A DNA stretch of 64,000 nucleotides from an uncultured Treponema sp. (lineage in GTDB: Bacteria; Spirochaetota; Spirochaetia; Treponematales; Treponemataceae), in contig NZ_CAKVAM010000002.1 of NCBI RefSeq assembly GCF_934725225.1, forward strand, positions 248,001-312,000, read 5' to 3'. Position numbers and translations under genes: made by a program. Under the pieces are notes generated by a model. It made no database searches, had not been told where the DNA came from, and was given only the letters and a program-made list of their open reading frames with translations. Positions 43,011 through 51,854 of the stretch are shown here, one piece after another. Positions within the stretch are counted from its first letter, which is position 1; each line of letters opens with the position of its first letter.

Positions 43011-43043
43011 AGCATGACTTTTTGAAATTCAAAAAGTCATGCT
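43011..43043. repeat. Perfect 16-bp-arm palindrome between wzz-like gene and rfbA
   Basis: AGCATGACTTTTTGAA, one A, then its exact complement TTCAAAAAGTCATGCT. On the plus strand it is followed by A7 rather than T, so it is not a standard intrinsic terminator. It lies 22 bases before the rfbA start. Confidence 0.85.
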
Positions 43044-43064
43044 AAAAAAATCAAGGATTGAGAT

Positions 43065-43940
43065 ATGAAAGGAATTATTTTAGCAGGCGGTTCTGGAACT
43101 AGGCTTTATCCAATTACAAAAGCTGTTTCAAAGCAAATTCTTCCGTTGTATGACAAGCCGATGGTTTATTATCCGTTAAGTTGCCTTATGCTTGCGGGAA
43201 TAAAAGAAGTTCTTATAATTTCAACTCCAAGAGATTTGCCTTTATTTAAAGAACTTTTTGGAGACGGAAGCTGGCTCGGAATGAAATTTGAATATAAGAT
43301 TCAGGAAAAGCCGCGCGGACTTGCTGACGCTTTTATCATCGGAAAAGATTTTATCGCGGATGACAGCGTTGCGTTGGTTCTTGGCGACAACATTTTTTAC
43401 GGACAGTCTTTTACTTCAACTTTAAAACGCGCAAAAGAAACTGTTGAGTCTGGAAAGGGCAGTGTGATTTTCGGCTATTATGTAAAAGAGCCTTCTGCCT
43501 ACGGAGTTGTTGAATTCGATAAATCTGGAAAAGTTCTTGGAATTGAAGAAAAACCTTCTGTTCCAAAATCAAACTATGCAGTTCCGGGACTTTACTTTTA
43601 TTCAAATGATGTTGTAAAAATCGCCGCTGATGTAAAGCCTTCTGCCCGCGGAGAAATTGAAATAACTTCTGTAAACAACGAATTCCTTTCAAGAGGACAG
43701 CTTTCTGTTGAACTGCTTGGACGCGGAATGGCTTGGCTTGATACAGGAACTTACGACGGACTTTTGGAAGCAAGCAATTTTATTGCAACAATTCAAAAGC
43801 GCCAGGGAATGTATGTAAGCTGCATTGAAGAAATCGCATTCCGCAACGGATGGATTTCAAAAGAAGAGCTTTTGTCTCTTGCTTCAGGCTACAAAACTGA
43901 ATACGGCCGTTATCTTGAATATATCGCAGGAGCAAACTGA
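43065..43940 (+). CDS. rfbA: Glucose-1-phosphate thymidylyltransferase
   Basis: RfbA makes dTDP-glucose from dTTP and glucose-1-phosphate, the first step to dTDP-rhamnose and related sugars. The nucleotide loop is GGSGTRLYPITKAVSKQ, the sugar region has YKIQEKPRGLADAFIIG, and GDNIFYG and EKP motifs follow. 291 residues, standard. The stop overlaps the next start (ATGA at 43937-43940 style overlap), so it is coupled to rfbC. Confidence 0.96.
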   Translation: MKGIILAGGSGTRLYPITKAVSKQILPLYDKPMVYYPLSCLMLAGIKEVLIISTPRDLPLFKELFGDGSWLGMKFEYKIQEKPRGLADAFIIGKDFIADDSVALVLGDNIFYGQSFTSTLKRAKETVESGKGSVIFGYYVKEPSAYGVVEFDKSGKVLGIEEKPSVPKSNYAVPGLYFYSNDVVKIAADVKPSARGEIEITSVNNEFLSRGQLSVELLGRGMAWLDTGTYDGLLEASNFIATIQKRQGMYVSCIEEIAFRNGWISKEELLSLASGYKTEYGRYLEYIAGAN

Positions 43941-44539
43941 TGTTCGAATTTAAAAAATGCGTTTCTTCCGACGGAATAGAATTTTCAGGACTTTATGAAA
44001 TTCAGCCGAAAGTTTTTGGAGACAGCCGCGGATATTTTTTGGAAACTTACAGTGAAAAAGATTTTTTTGATGCTGGACTAAAAATGAAATTTGTGCAGGA
44101 CAATCAGTCGTCTTCTTCAAAAGGCGTTTTGCGCGGACTGCACTTTCAGACAAAGCATCCGCAGGGAAAACTTGTGCGCTCGTTGCAAGGAAAAGTTTTT
44201 GATGTCGCCGTGGATTTGCGCAAAGGTTCTGCTACATTTGGAAAATATTACGGAGTTGTCCTTGACAGCGAAAAGCAAAATCAGTTTTACATTCCAGAAG
44301 GCTTTGCCCACGGATTTTATGTGATTTCTGATTCGGCGGTTTTTGCTTACAAATGCACGGACTTTTATCATCCGGAAGATGAAGGCGGCTTGATGTGGAA
44401 TGATTCTTCAATTGGAATCGACTGGAAATCTGTTGGGGCTGAACAGATTCCGCTTTTAAGTGAAAAAGACAAGAAGCATCCGTCATTCTCTTTTGATGCG
44501 GATTATTTTGATTTAAATGGAAAATGGCAGGGAAAATAA
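43940..44539 (+). CDS. rfbC: dTDP-4-dehydrorhamnose 3,5-epimerase
   Basis: RfbC epimerises dTDP-4-keto-6-deoxyglucose at C3 and C5. The cupin core shows GDSRGYFLETY, VQDNQSSSSKGVLRGLHFQ with the catalytic His, and the later YIPEGFAHGFYV and KCTDFYHPEDE. The 199-residue length is slightly above the usual. Its frame starts at the stop of rfbA and ends one base before rfbB. Confidence 0.94.
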   Translation: MFEFKKCVSSDGIEFSGLYEIQPKVFGDSRGYFLETYSEKDFFDAGLKMKFVQDNQSSSSKGVLRGLHFQTKHPQGKLVRSLQGKVFDVAVDLRKGSATFGKYYGVVLDSEKQNQFYIPEGFAHGFYVISDSAVFAYKCTDFYHPEDEGGLMWNDSSIGIDWKSVGAEQIPLLSEKDKKHPSFSFDADYFDLNGKWQGK

Positions 44540-44540
44540 A

Positions 44541-45656
44541 ATGCGCAAACTAAAAAATATTCTTGTAACTGGCGGAGCTGGCTTTATTGGCTCGAATTTT
44601 ATTCACTATTTGTTTGGACTTTCTTCAGCGAACGGAAATCTTTTTAACGATGCGGATTTCAGCGGAAACGTTGTGAATGTTGACTGCCTTACTTATGCCG
44701 GAAATCTTGAGTCTTTAAAAGATGTTGAAGAAAAATTCGGCGGAAAGCGTTACTTCTTTGAAAAAGTGGACATTTGCGACCGTTCAGAAATTGAGCGCAT
44801 TTTAAAGCAGTATGACATTGATACAATTATTCATTTTGCCGCGGAAAGCCATGTTGACCGTTCTATTCTAGGACCTGAAACTTTTATAAAAACAAATGTT
44901 ATGGGAACATTCACCCTTTTGGATGCTGCCCGCAATTTTTGGAAAAAGCCGGACGGAACATTCAGAGACGATGTTCTTTTTCATCATATTTCAACTGATG
45001 AAGTTTACGGTTCTCTTGGCGAAACTGGATATTTTACAGAAACAACTCCTTATGATCCGCGCTCTCCATATTCTTCTAGCAAGGCAAGTTCCGACCATAT
45101 TGCAATGGCATATTTCCATACTTACGGCTTGCCGCTTACTTTAAGCAACTGCACAAACAATTACGGACCTTATCAGTTCCCGGAAAAACTTCTGCCACTT
45201 ATGATTAGCAATATCCGCGACGAAAAGCCTCTTCCTGTTTATGGCAAGGGCGACAATATCCGCGACTGGATTTATGTTGAAGACCACAACCGCGCAGTTT
45301 GGCTTATTGTAAACAAAGGACGCACTGGCCAGAAATATAATATCGGCGGAGAAAATGAGTGGCAGAATATAAAGCTGCTTCATAAAGTGATTGAGCTTGC
45401 CTCTGAAAAACTCGGAAAACCTGTTTCTGAAATTGAAAAGACAATCACTTATGTAAAAGACCGCCCTGGGCATGACAAGCGTTATGCTATTGACTGCACA
45501 AAAATAAAAACTGAGCTTGGCTGGCAGCGCAAAATGACTTTTGAGGAAGGCTTGAATGCGACTGTTGACTGGTATTTAAAAAATACAGAATGGGTTGACC
45601 ACATTCTTAGCGGCGAATACACAAAATGGATAGACGCTAATTACAAGTCAAGATAA
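44541..45656 (+). CDS. rfbB: dTDP-glucose 4,6-dehydratase
   Basis: This short-chain dehydrogenase-like enzyme turns dTDP-glucose into the 4-keto-6-deoxy sugar. It shows the NAD loop TGGAGFIGSNF, HFAAESHVDRSI, STDEVYG, and the YSSSKASSD active-site motif. The start at 44541 is favoured by CAGGGA upstream and by the position of the Rossmann loop. 371 residues. The reductase RfbD, needed for dTDP-L-rhamnose, is not in the window, so the product may be rhamnose made with a distant rfbD or another deoxysugar. Confidence 0.96.
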   Translation: MRKLKNILVTGGAGFIGSNFIHYLFGLSSANGNLFNDADFSGNVVNVDCLTYAGNLESLKDVEEKFGGKRYFFEKVDICDRSEIERILKQYDIDTIIHFAAESHVDRSILGPETFIKTNVMGTFTLLDAARNFWKKPDGTFRDDVLFHHISTDEVYGSLGETGYFTETTPYDPRSPYSSSKASSDHIAMAYFHTYGLPLTLSNCTNNYGPYQFPEKLLPLMISNIRDEKPLPVYGKGDNIRDWIYVEDHNRAVWLIVNKGRTGQKYNIGGENEWQNIKLLHKVIELASEKLGKPVSEIEKTITYVKDRPGHDKRYAIDCTKIKTELGWQRKMTFEEGLNATVDWYLKNTEWVDHILSGEYTKWIDANYKSR

Positions 45657-45666
45657 AATGAAAAGA

Positions 45667-45694
45667 AAAGCCTCGTGAAAACGAGGCTTTCTTT
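45667..45694. terminator. Terminator after rfbB, possibly bidirectional
   Basis: AAAGCCTCG (45667-45675) and CGAGGCTTT (45682-45690) with a 6-base loop, followed by TTTCTTT; an A-rich left flank allows use by the convergent lipoprotein gene. Confidence 0.85.
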
Positions 45695-45711
45695 ATGCGT
45701 AAAAATATTGC

Positions 45712-46278
45712 TTACTGTCTTTTTACAAACTGTATGAAGTCTAAATTCATTCCGACATCTCCAGTTTTTTGCTCTGAATTTGCCTGAATTGTAATAAGAA
45801 TTGTGCGCGGCTCGTCAATTGTAAAATAGATTGGCGCTCTTGTTGTAAGCTCCCAAGTTCCTAACGGCGGATTGCTTGGATAAACGCGGAAAGGCGTGTT
45901 GTCAATATAAACATAAAACGCGCTGTGGTCGGAATCTGTGGCTTTTTCCTTTATAAGGCATTCGTAAGTTCCAGCCGGAAACTTTACCTTGAGTTTTGCA
46001 GTTGCTGCCTCATCAAGAAGCCGTGCCGCAAACTGTCCGCTTGCATCTTTATCCTGAACAACAAGAAAATGATGAAGCAGCATGGATTCAACTTCGTATT
46101 TTATTCCGATTCCAGAATATTCAATAACAGGAAGCTCTGTCATCATTGGCGGCGGAGTCTGCTTGTCTTCAACTTTCAGAAATTCCGAATTCTTAGGTGA
46201 AGTTGCGCAGGAAAAAAATGCCAGTGTATATACTGCCGTTAAAATAGTAAAAAGTGTTCTCGATAAAATTGTTCTCAT
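45712..46278 (-). CDS. Lipoprotein of unknown function
   Basis: The ATG at 46278 begins a signal peptide with lipobox AFFSC, lipid Cys at residue 24. The longer ORF from 46320 adds 14 residues ahead of the signal and is disfavoured by the promoter, whose predicted start is 46278 itself. The mature 165-residue part has a beta-rich pattern (FPAGTYECLIKEKATDSDH, AFYVYIDNTPFRVYPSNP, GTWELTTRAPIYFTID), as in carbohydrate-binding or jellyroll folds, but no family is sure. It is transcribed alone. Confidence 0.72.
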   Translation of the reverse strand: MRTILSRTLFTILTAVYTLAFFSCATSPKNSEFLKVEDKQTPPPMMTELPVIEYSGIGIKYEVESMLLHHFLVVQDKDASGQFAARLLDEAATAKLKVKFPAGTYECLIKEKATDSDHSAFYVYIDNTPFRVYPSNPPLGTWELTTRAPIYFTIDEPRTILITIQANSEQKTGDVGMNLDFIQFVKRQ

Positions 46279-46284
46279 TTTTTC

Positions 46285-46313
46285 ATTATAACACAAGAAC
46301 TTTGCATTTGCAA
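46285..46313 (-). promoter_or_regulatory. Promoter of the lipoprotein gene
   Basis: Minus strand: TTGCAA (46308-46313), 17 bp, TATAAT (46285-46290), then 6 bases to the ATG. Initiation coincides with the start codon, and no ribosome site exists. Confidence 0.75.
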
Positions 46314-46335
46314 ATATCAATCTTGCCTGAAACTT

Positions 46336-48363
46336 TTAAATCTTTGGAACTCTTGGTTTTGCCATGTTCTTCAGCATGTTTTGCAAAAGCTCGTGGGCTG
46401 TTTCTGCATCCACTTCTTTTGAAGGCTCGTGATATTCAACAAGATTTTTTGGAATTTCATCAAGGAAGCGGCTTGGCTCGCATTCAACTGTGGAAGTCAT
46501 TTTTCTTCTGTGTGAACATGAGGAAATCAAAAGCCTGTCTCTTGCTCTTGTAACTGCAACGTAAAAAAGCCGCCGCTCTTCTTCGACTGCCGCATCTCCG
46601 CCTTCTTCTACAGCGTGGGCGTGAGGCATAAGACCTTCTTCCGCTCCGGCAATAAATACAACTGGAAATTCCAAGCCCTTGCTTGCGTGGATTGTCATTA
46701 AATTCACTTTGCCTTTGTCCTGCTCGTCGCCCATATCATCTCTTGAAATCAAAGTGATTCTGTTTAAATATGCGTAAAGACTTGTGTCGTCATAGTTCGG
46801 ATTGTTTTCCCATTGCTCCATGCTTTTGATTAAGCTTTCAATGTTCATGTATTTGAATCTTGCGGATTTTTCACTTTTTGGATTTTCTGAAATCAAGTAG
46901 TCAAAATAATTTATTTCATCAACTAAAGCGCGAACTTTTTTTGCAAGTCCTTTTCCGGAAAGCATGCTTTTGGAATTTTCTATTATATTTGAAAAAGTTT
47001 CAAGATCCGCTTTTGTTTTTTCACTTACAGGACATTCCTCTTCCGAAGATGACAAAATCGCCTGAATGGATTCCCACAGAGAAAAATTCATTGTGGAAGC
47101 AACTTTGTTTATTGATTCGATTGCAGCTTTTCCGATTCCACGACGCGGCGTGTTTATTATGCGCAAAAGATTTATGTCGTCGTCATGGTTTGCAATTACG
47201 CGCAGATAGCTGATTATGTCTTTTATTTCCTTCCGCTCAAAAAAACTTGTGCCGCCGCTCATTGTGTATGGAATGTTGTTTTCAAGAAACGCTTCTTCGA
47301 TTGCGCGGCTCTGTGTGTTTGCCCGGATTAAAACTCCAAAGTCGTCATAGTTGCGTTTTTCGTCTACGCTGATTCCAAGAATTCCTTCTGCGATAAAGTC
47401 AGCTTCCGCGGCTTCGTTTTCCGGCGAATAAAGTTCGATTGGTTTTCCGTTTCCATTTCCGCTCCAAAGCTCCTTGTCTTTGCGGTTTGTGTTGTGTTTT
47501 ATAACTCCGTTTGCCGCCGCCAAAATTGTTCCAGTTGAACGGTAATTCTGCTCAAGCCTTATTTCAGTAACATCAGGAAAATCTTTTTCAAAATTGATTA
47601 TATTCTGAAAATCTGCGCCGCGCCAGCTGTAAATGCTTTGGTCATCATCGCCAACGACTGCGATATTTTTGTTTGCAAGAAGATGCATCATTTCGTACTG
47701 CTGATGGCTTGTGTCCTGAAATTCGTCAACCATTATGTAGCGGAACCTGTTTCGGTATGCTTCCAAGATTTCCGGGTTCTCTTTAAAAAGTTTTATCGGA
47801 AGCACAATCAAGTCGTCAAAATCAACTGAATTAAAAAGCTTAAGGCTGGACTGGTATTCTTCGTAAAGGCTTCTGTACATATCGCTTTCGGAATTCCAGT
47901 TTTTGCGTCCGGTTTTTATATCGCTGAACAACGTGCTTATTTTGTAAAGATCCATTGCGTCCGCTGAAAATTTCAGTTCGCGACCGCTTTCTTTTATAAG
48001 AGCCTTTTTGTCGGTTTCGTCATAAATTGAAAAATTTTCCCGGTAGCCAAGCTTTGTAATTTCCTGCCTTAAAATTCGCACTCCGAATGCGTGAAAAGTG
48101 CTGACTGTAAGATTGTTCAGTTTTTTGCCGGTCAGTTCCTTTATGCGCTCTTCCATTTCCTTCGCAGCTTTGTTTGTAAAAGTTAGCGCGAGAATCTGGC
48201 TTTGCGGAATTCCTTTTTCAAGCATATTTGCGATTCTGTAAGTGATTACGCGGGTTTTTCCAGAGCCTGCGCCTGCAATTATTAAAATCGGTCCTTCAAT
48301 TGTAGACACAGCTTTGTATTGCTCTGGATTGAGTTTGTCCTTTAAATCATTTTCAAGAGACAT
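46336..48363 (-). CDS. pcrA: UvrD/PcrA/Rep-family DNA helicase
   Basis: This superfamily 1A 3'-5' helicase of 675 residues unwinds DNA in repair and replication. Motifs are complete: AGAGSGKTR (I), TFTNKAAKEM (Ia), VDEFQDTSHQQY (II), GDDDQSIYSWRGAD (III), LEQNYRST (IV), MTIHASKGLEFPVVFIAGAEEG (V) and VAVTRARDRLLIS (VI). The C-terminus is short, close to Rep in length and lacking the longer tail of PcrA, so the exact ortholog name is uncertain. AAGGA lies before the ATG. Confidence 0.93.
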   Translation of the reverse strand: MSLENDLKDKLNPEQYKAVSTIEGPILIIAGAGSGKTRVITYRIANMLEKGIPQSQILALTFTNKAAKEMEERIKELTGKKLNNLTVSTFHAFGVRILRQEITKLGYRENFSIYDETDKKALIKESGRELKFSADAMDLYKISTLFSDIKTGRKNWNSESDMYRSLYEEYQSSLKLFNSVDFDDLIVLPIKLFKENPEILEAYRNRFRYIMVDEFQDTSHQQYEMMHLLANKNIAVVGDDDQSIYSWRGADFQNIINFEKDFPDVTEIRLEQNYRSTGTILAAANGVIKHNTNRKDKELWSGNGNGKPIELYSPENEAAEADFIAEGILGISVDEKRNYDDFGVLIRANTQSRAIEEAFLENNIPYTMSGGTSFFERKEIKDIISYLRVIANHDDDINLLRIINTPRRGIGKAAIESINKVASTMNFSLWESIQAILSSSEEECPVSEKTKADLETFSNIIENSKSMLSGKGLAKKVRALVDEINYFDYLISENPKSEKSARFKYMNIESLIKSMEQWENNPNYDDTSLYAYLNRITLISRDDMGDEQDKGKVNLMTIHASKGLEFPVVFIAGAEEGLMPHAHAVEEGGDAAVEEERRLFYVAVTRARDRLLISSCSHRRKMTSTVECEPSRFLDEIPKNLVEYHEPSKEVDAETAHELLQNMLKNMAKPRVPKI

Positions 48364-48392
48364 TTTTATTCCTTTTTTAACTAATTGATAAT

Positions 48393-48466
48393 TGTCATTG
48401 CCGTGCTTGACACGGCAATCTGCTGTAATTTTTTTATGGATTATCGGGTCAAGCCCGATAATGACA
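48393..48466. repeat. Head-to-head pair of 29-bp hairpin repeat units
   Basis: Plus unit 48393-48421 (arms ATTGCCGTG / CACGGCAAT) and minus unit 48438-48466 (arms ATTATCGGG / CCCGATAAT) flank a 16-base spacer. The pair has the same two stem sequences as the one at 33348 but in swapped order. Confidence 0.85.
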
Positions 48467-48495
48467 AATTCAATTTTCTGACTAACTAGCTTTTT

Positions 48496-50316
48496 TTATT
48501 CAGTTTTGTAGCTGTCAACAATTTTCTTTACAGATTCAGAAAGCTCAAGATTTTCTTCTGAATGTGAATTTACTTTGCCGGCAAAATTTTTCATCTTGTC
48601 AATATTTTCAGAAGCGGTGCTTGAGCTGTCAAGAATTTCCGAAGCTTTTTCCTGCAAAATTGAAACCTGCTCTTCAAGAAGCGAATTTTTTATTTTGAGC
48701 TGCCCGGACGAAACAGAAATCGCATCGGACTCTTCATGAAGAATTTGCATCATGCTTTGGATTTTGCTTGACTCTGAATTCTGCTCGTTCATTTTTTCGC
48801 AAACGCTTTGAATTGAAGTGTTCATGCTTTTTATGCTTGATTCCAGCGCGTCAAATGATTTTGTGGAATTTGTGGAAGCAGAAACCATTTGCTCCACAGC
48901 CGACTCTATATTTTCAACAAGTTCTTTTATTGATTTTGTCTGCGATGCGGAATTTGTGGCAAGTGTTCTGATTTCATTTGCAACTACGCTGAATCCTTTT
49001 CCTGCTTCTCCTGCGTGCGCCGCTTCAATTGCCGCGTTCATGGCAAGCAAATTTGTCTGCGCAGAAATTTCAGAAATTACTTTGTTCGCTTCAAAAAGCT
49101 TAGTCGCAAGTTCCTGAATCGCTTCAATTTTCTTTGCGACTTCGGACTGGCATTGCTTTCCGTCGTTGGATTTTTGAACGATATTTTCGTATTCGCTGTT
49201 GATTCCAGAAATTTTTTCATTGATTTCTTCTATATTTTTTGTAATCTGGCTAACGGCGTCTGTGGAATTTTGAATTGCCACGTGCTGATTTTTTGCTTTT
49301 TCATCAAGCTCAATTACAGAAGTTACAACGTCATCAATCGTTCCGTTTGCTTCCTGAGTTTTTTCAGTCTGTTCCTTTGCCTTTGAGTAAATGTCTTCTA
49401 TTAATTGACCTTCCGTTTCAATTAGGCTTGTTGTTTCGTGAGTCTGGCTTAAAAGCACATTTGAATTTTCGCTTAACTTTGAAACTGCTGTTTTTTCAGA
49501 GATAATCATTTTCTGGAGCTTTTCAATTATTTTATTGCAGGCCCTGGAAATTTCAGCAATTTCCTTTTCTTTGTATTCCAAAACACGCGCTGTAAGATCA
49601 CTTTCTCCGCTGGCGATTTCGTCCATTCTATATGAAATTGTAAAAAGCTTTGTAAAAAATGAAGAAATCCACATATATGAAAAAACAATGCAGATGACTA
49701 AAAGTACCAGGCAGGTAACGGTCATTGTTGTTTGGCTTTGTTTTATAGATTTTATTATTGAAGCAGCTTCAAAATCGCAGGCAACAAATCCGATTGCTTT
49801 ATTGTCCTTTATAATTGGCGCATAAGCTGTTATCATCCAACCCCATTCATCTTGCTCTCTGAAATCTGAAATTATGATTTCTTTTTCATTCAGCACAATG
49901 TGTGGATAGTCGCCGTAACTTGTCAAGTCTTCAACAGTTCCGATTGGAGAAAAATTTTCATCGTCAAAAGGAGTTGTGCTTCCGTCTACAATATAAGTGA
50001 AATTGTTTCCGCCGCTTGGAATCATTGTGTAAAGAAATTTGCACTGCGTCTGCGATTTTATGATTCTAAGTTCTTTATATAGTTCTGTATAGTACGGATG
50101 TGATTCGTCAAGTTTTTCTGCAAGCTCTGAAAAACGGTCTGCATCTATTTTGTATAGCGCGCGTTTTACTAAGGATTCTCCTTGTGATGAAAAAACATTG
50201 AATGCTGTTGATTTTATGTTTATCATCGCTATTATCGTGGTAATAACTGAAATAAGAACTATAAAAAAAGATATAAATACCAAGAACTTAAATTTGTATG
50301 AATTTGCAAATTTCAT
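48496..50316 (-). CDS. Methyl-accepting chemotaxis protein
   Basis: The 606-residue receptor has a first membrane helix (about 10-32), a periplasmic sensor of about 170 residues (including SQTQCKFLYTMIP and DEWGWMITAYAPII, a single-Cache-like layout), a second helix (about 195-218), a HAMP region (MDEIASGESDLTARVLEYKEK) and a coiled coil whose tip NAAIEAAHAGEAGKGFSVV is identical to that of the receptor at 23195. No CheR pentapeptide is seen. AGAGAGG precedes the ATG. It is divergent from hexokinase, and its promoter would be near 50355 (TATAAT on the minus strand). Confidence 0.93.
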   Translation of the reverse strand: MKFANSYKFKFLVFISFFIVLISVITTIIAMINIKSTAFNVFSSQGESLVKRALYKIDADRFSELAEKLDESHPYYTELYKELRIIKSQTQCKFLYTMIPSGGNNFTYIVDGSTTPFDDENFSPIGTVEDLTSYGDYPHIVLNEKEIIISDFREQDEWGWMITAYAPIIKDNKAIGFVACDFEAASIIKSIKQSQTTMTVTCLVLLVICIVFSYMWISSFFTKLFTISYRMDEIASGESDLTARVLEYKEKEIAEISRACNKIIEKLQKMIISEKTAVSKLSENSNVLLSQTHETTSLIETEGQLIEDIYSKAKEQTEKTQEANGTIDDVVTSVIELDEKAKNQHVAIQNSTDAVSQITKNIEEINEKISGINSEYENIVQKSNDGKQCQSEVAKKIEAIQELATKLFEANKVISEISAQTNLLAMNAAIEAAHAGEAGKGFSVVANEIRTLATNSASQTKSIKELVENIESAVEQMVSASTNSTKSFDALESSIKSMNTSIQSVCEKMNEQNSESSKIQSMMQILHEESDAISVSSGQLKIKNSLLEEQVSILQEKASEILDSSSTASENIDKMKNFAGKVNSHSEENLELSESVKKIVDSYKTE

Positions 50317-50391
50317 AAATACCTCTCTGCTATTTTCTTATTCTTTTATAGATTATATACGATAATTTCCATTTTGAACATATAAATCAGA

Positions 50392-50420
50392 TTGATAATT
50401 CTTAGTTTTATATTTATAAT
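50392..50420 (+). promoter_or_regulatory. Hexokinase promoter
   Basis: TTGATA (50392-50397), 17 bp, TATAAT (50415-50420), with a leader of about 35 bases that includes AAGGAG before the ATG. Confidence 0.75.
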
Positions 50421-50462
50421 AGTAGCAATCTTTTTAATTTCAAGTTTATAAGGAGTTCGTTT

Positions 50463-51752
50463 ATGAACCGGAAAGTTGCAGCCTTTTTGGGCAGACACAA
50501 TTTCAGCATCCATCAGGACATTAATTCAGTTGTTGAAGCCATGCTTTTTGATATGAATGAAGGTTTGAGCGGCCGTCCATCTGGCGAGGATATGATTAGA
50601 ACTTATGCGAATCCTCCGTCTCAGGCTACAGCTGGAAAAAGTGTCATTGTAATTGATGCCGGCGGAACAAATTTCCGTTCTTGCCTTGTAACTTTTGATT
50701 CAAACGGAAATCCTTCAATTGATTTTATGGAAAAAACAAGAATGCCTGGCGTTGACCGCGAGCTTTCTAAAAAAGAATTCTTTGACCAGATTGCAGCAAA
50801 CCTTGAGCATTTAAAGGACAAGTCTTCTAGCATTGGATTCTGCTTTTCTTATCCAGTTGACATTCAGGAAGACGGAGACGGCGTTCTTATCAACTTTACA
50901 AAGGAAGTAAAAGCTCCTGAAGTTGAAGGCTCCCACATCGGAAAAGAACTTGAAAAGGCGTTGAAGGAACACGGCTGGAAAAACAAGCTTCATGTTTCAA
51001 TGCTGAACGACACAGTTTCCGCCCTGCTTGCTGGAGCTGCCGACCCTGATGAAGGAATGAAATATTCTTCTTACGTTGGATTTATTCTTGGAACTGGAAT
51101 GAATTCCGCATATATTCAGACTGCAAGCCTGGAATACAAAAATTTAAAGACACAGATTATAAACTGCGAGTCTGGAAAATTCGACAAGGTTGCAAGAAGC
51201 GACTTTGATATTTCATTTGACAAAAAAAGCGAAAAGCCTGGAATCGGCATTATGGAAAAACTTTGCTCAGGCGCGTATATGGGACCGATTGCGTTTGAAG
51301 CCGTAACAACTGCCGGCAAGGAAAATCTTTTTACAGAAAAACTTTCCGAAAAACTTTCCAAGCTTGATTCTCTTACTCAAATTGAAATGGATTCGTTCCT
51401 TCATGCTCCGTATTCAACAAATTCAAAACTCGGCTCAATTATGGCTGAATGCGCCAAGGAAGATGACTACGATGTTTTGTTCCAGCTGCTTGACGCTCTT
51501 GTAGAACGTTGCGCTAGAATGGCCGCCGCAATTTTGTCTGCCTGCGTAATAAAGAGCGGGGAAGGTAAGACTGCCGACAAGCCTGTGTGCATTCTTTGCA
51601 ACGGAACTTCATTCTTTAAAACTTATAAAGTTCGCCAGCGTGTTCTTGGTTATCTTGAAGAAATTCTTGTAAAGGAACGCGGACTTTACTTTGATGTAAT
51701 CAGCCGTGAAAACGACATTACTCTTGGCACTGCGATTGGTGGTCTTCTTTAA
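50463..51752 (+). CDS. hxk: Hexokinase, eukaryote-like type
   Basis: The protein phosphorylates hexoses with ATP. It belongs to the HK family found in eukaryotes and in treponemes (T. pallidum TP0505), not to the ROK or bacterial glucokinase families. Visible features: phosphate-1 motif IVIDAGGTNFRSC, the sugar region SIGFCFSYPVD, NDTVSALLAGA with the catalytic Asp, and FILGTGMNSAYI. 429 residues. It is the committing step of glycolysis where no PTS sugar entry is used. AAGGAG precedes the ATG, and it stands alone with its own promoter. Confidence 0.95.
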   Translation: MNRKVAAFLGRHNFSIHQDINSVVEAMLFDMNEGLSGRPSGEDMIRTYANPPSQATAGKSVIVIDAGGTNFRSCLVTFDSNGNPSIDFMEKTRMPGVDRELSKKEFFDQIAANLEHLKDKSSSIGFCFSYPVDIQEDGDGVLINFTKEVKAPEVEGSHIGKELEKALKEHGWKNKLHVSMLNDTVSALLAGAADPDEGMKYSSYVGFILGTGMNSAYIQTASLEYKNLKTQIINCESGKFDKVARSDFDISFDKKSEKPGIGIMEKLCSGAYMGPIAFEAVTTAGKENLFTEKLSEKLSKLDSLTQIEMDSFLHAPYSTNSKLGSIMAECAKEDDYDVLFQLLDALVERCARMAAAILSACVIKSGEGKTADKPVCILCNGTSFFKTYKVRQRVLGYLEEILVKERGLYFDVISRENDITLGTAIGGLL

Positions 51753-51762
51753 TTAAATTCAA

Positions 51763-51795
51763 GGGGAAAGCTTTTAAAGTTTTCCCTGTTTCTTT
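51763..51795 (+). terminator. Likely hexokinase terminator
   Basis: GGGGAAAG...TTTTCCC arms (about 51763-51786) followed by TGTTTCTTTT. The stem is about 6-7 pairs, with a mismatch, so it is moderate. Confidence 0.5.
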
Positions 51796-51811
51796 TGGGC
51801 GTGGTTTTTCT

Positions 51812-51838
51812 TAGGTTTTTCTAAAAAAAGTCCGATAA
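51812..51838 (+). promoter_or_regulatory. Sigma-28 (FliA)-like promoter of the flbB operon
   Basis: TAGGTTTT (51812-51819), 11 bp, TCCGATAA (51831-51838) against the sigma-28 pattern TAAAGTTT-N11-GCCGATAA: 7 of 8 bases match in the -10 and the spacing is exact. It lies just ahead of flbB, with CTGGAG as ribosome site. Confidence 0.6.
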
Positions 51839-51854
51839 TCAACTGGAGCAATAT

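Noticed and set aside
43011..43043. Standard intrinsic terminator for the Wzz-like gene
   Set aside because: The stem is followed by A7, not T, on the coding strand, so a normal U-tract is absent.
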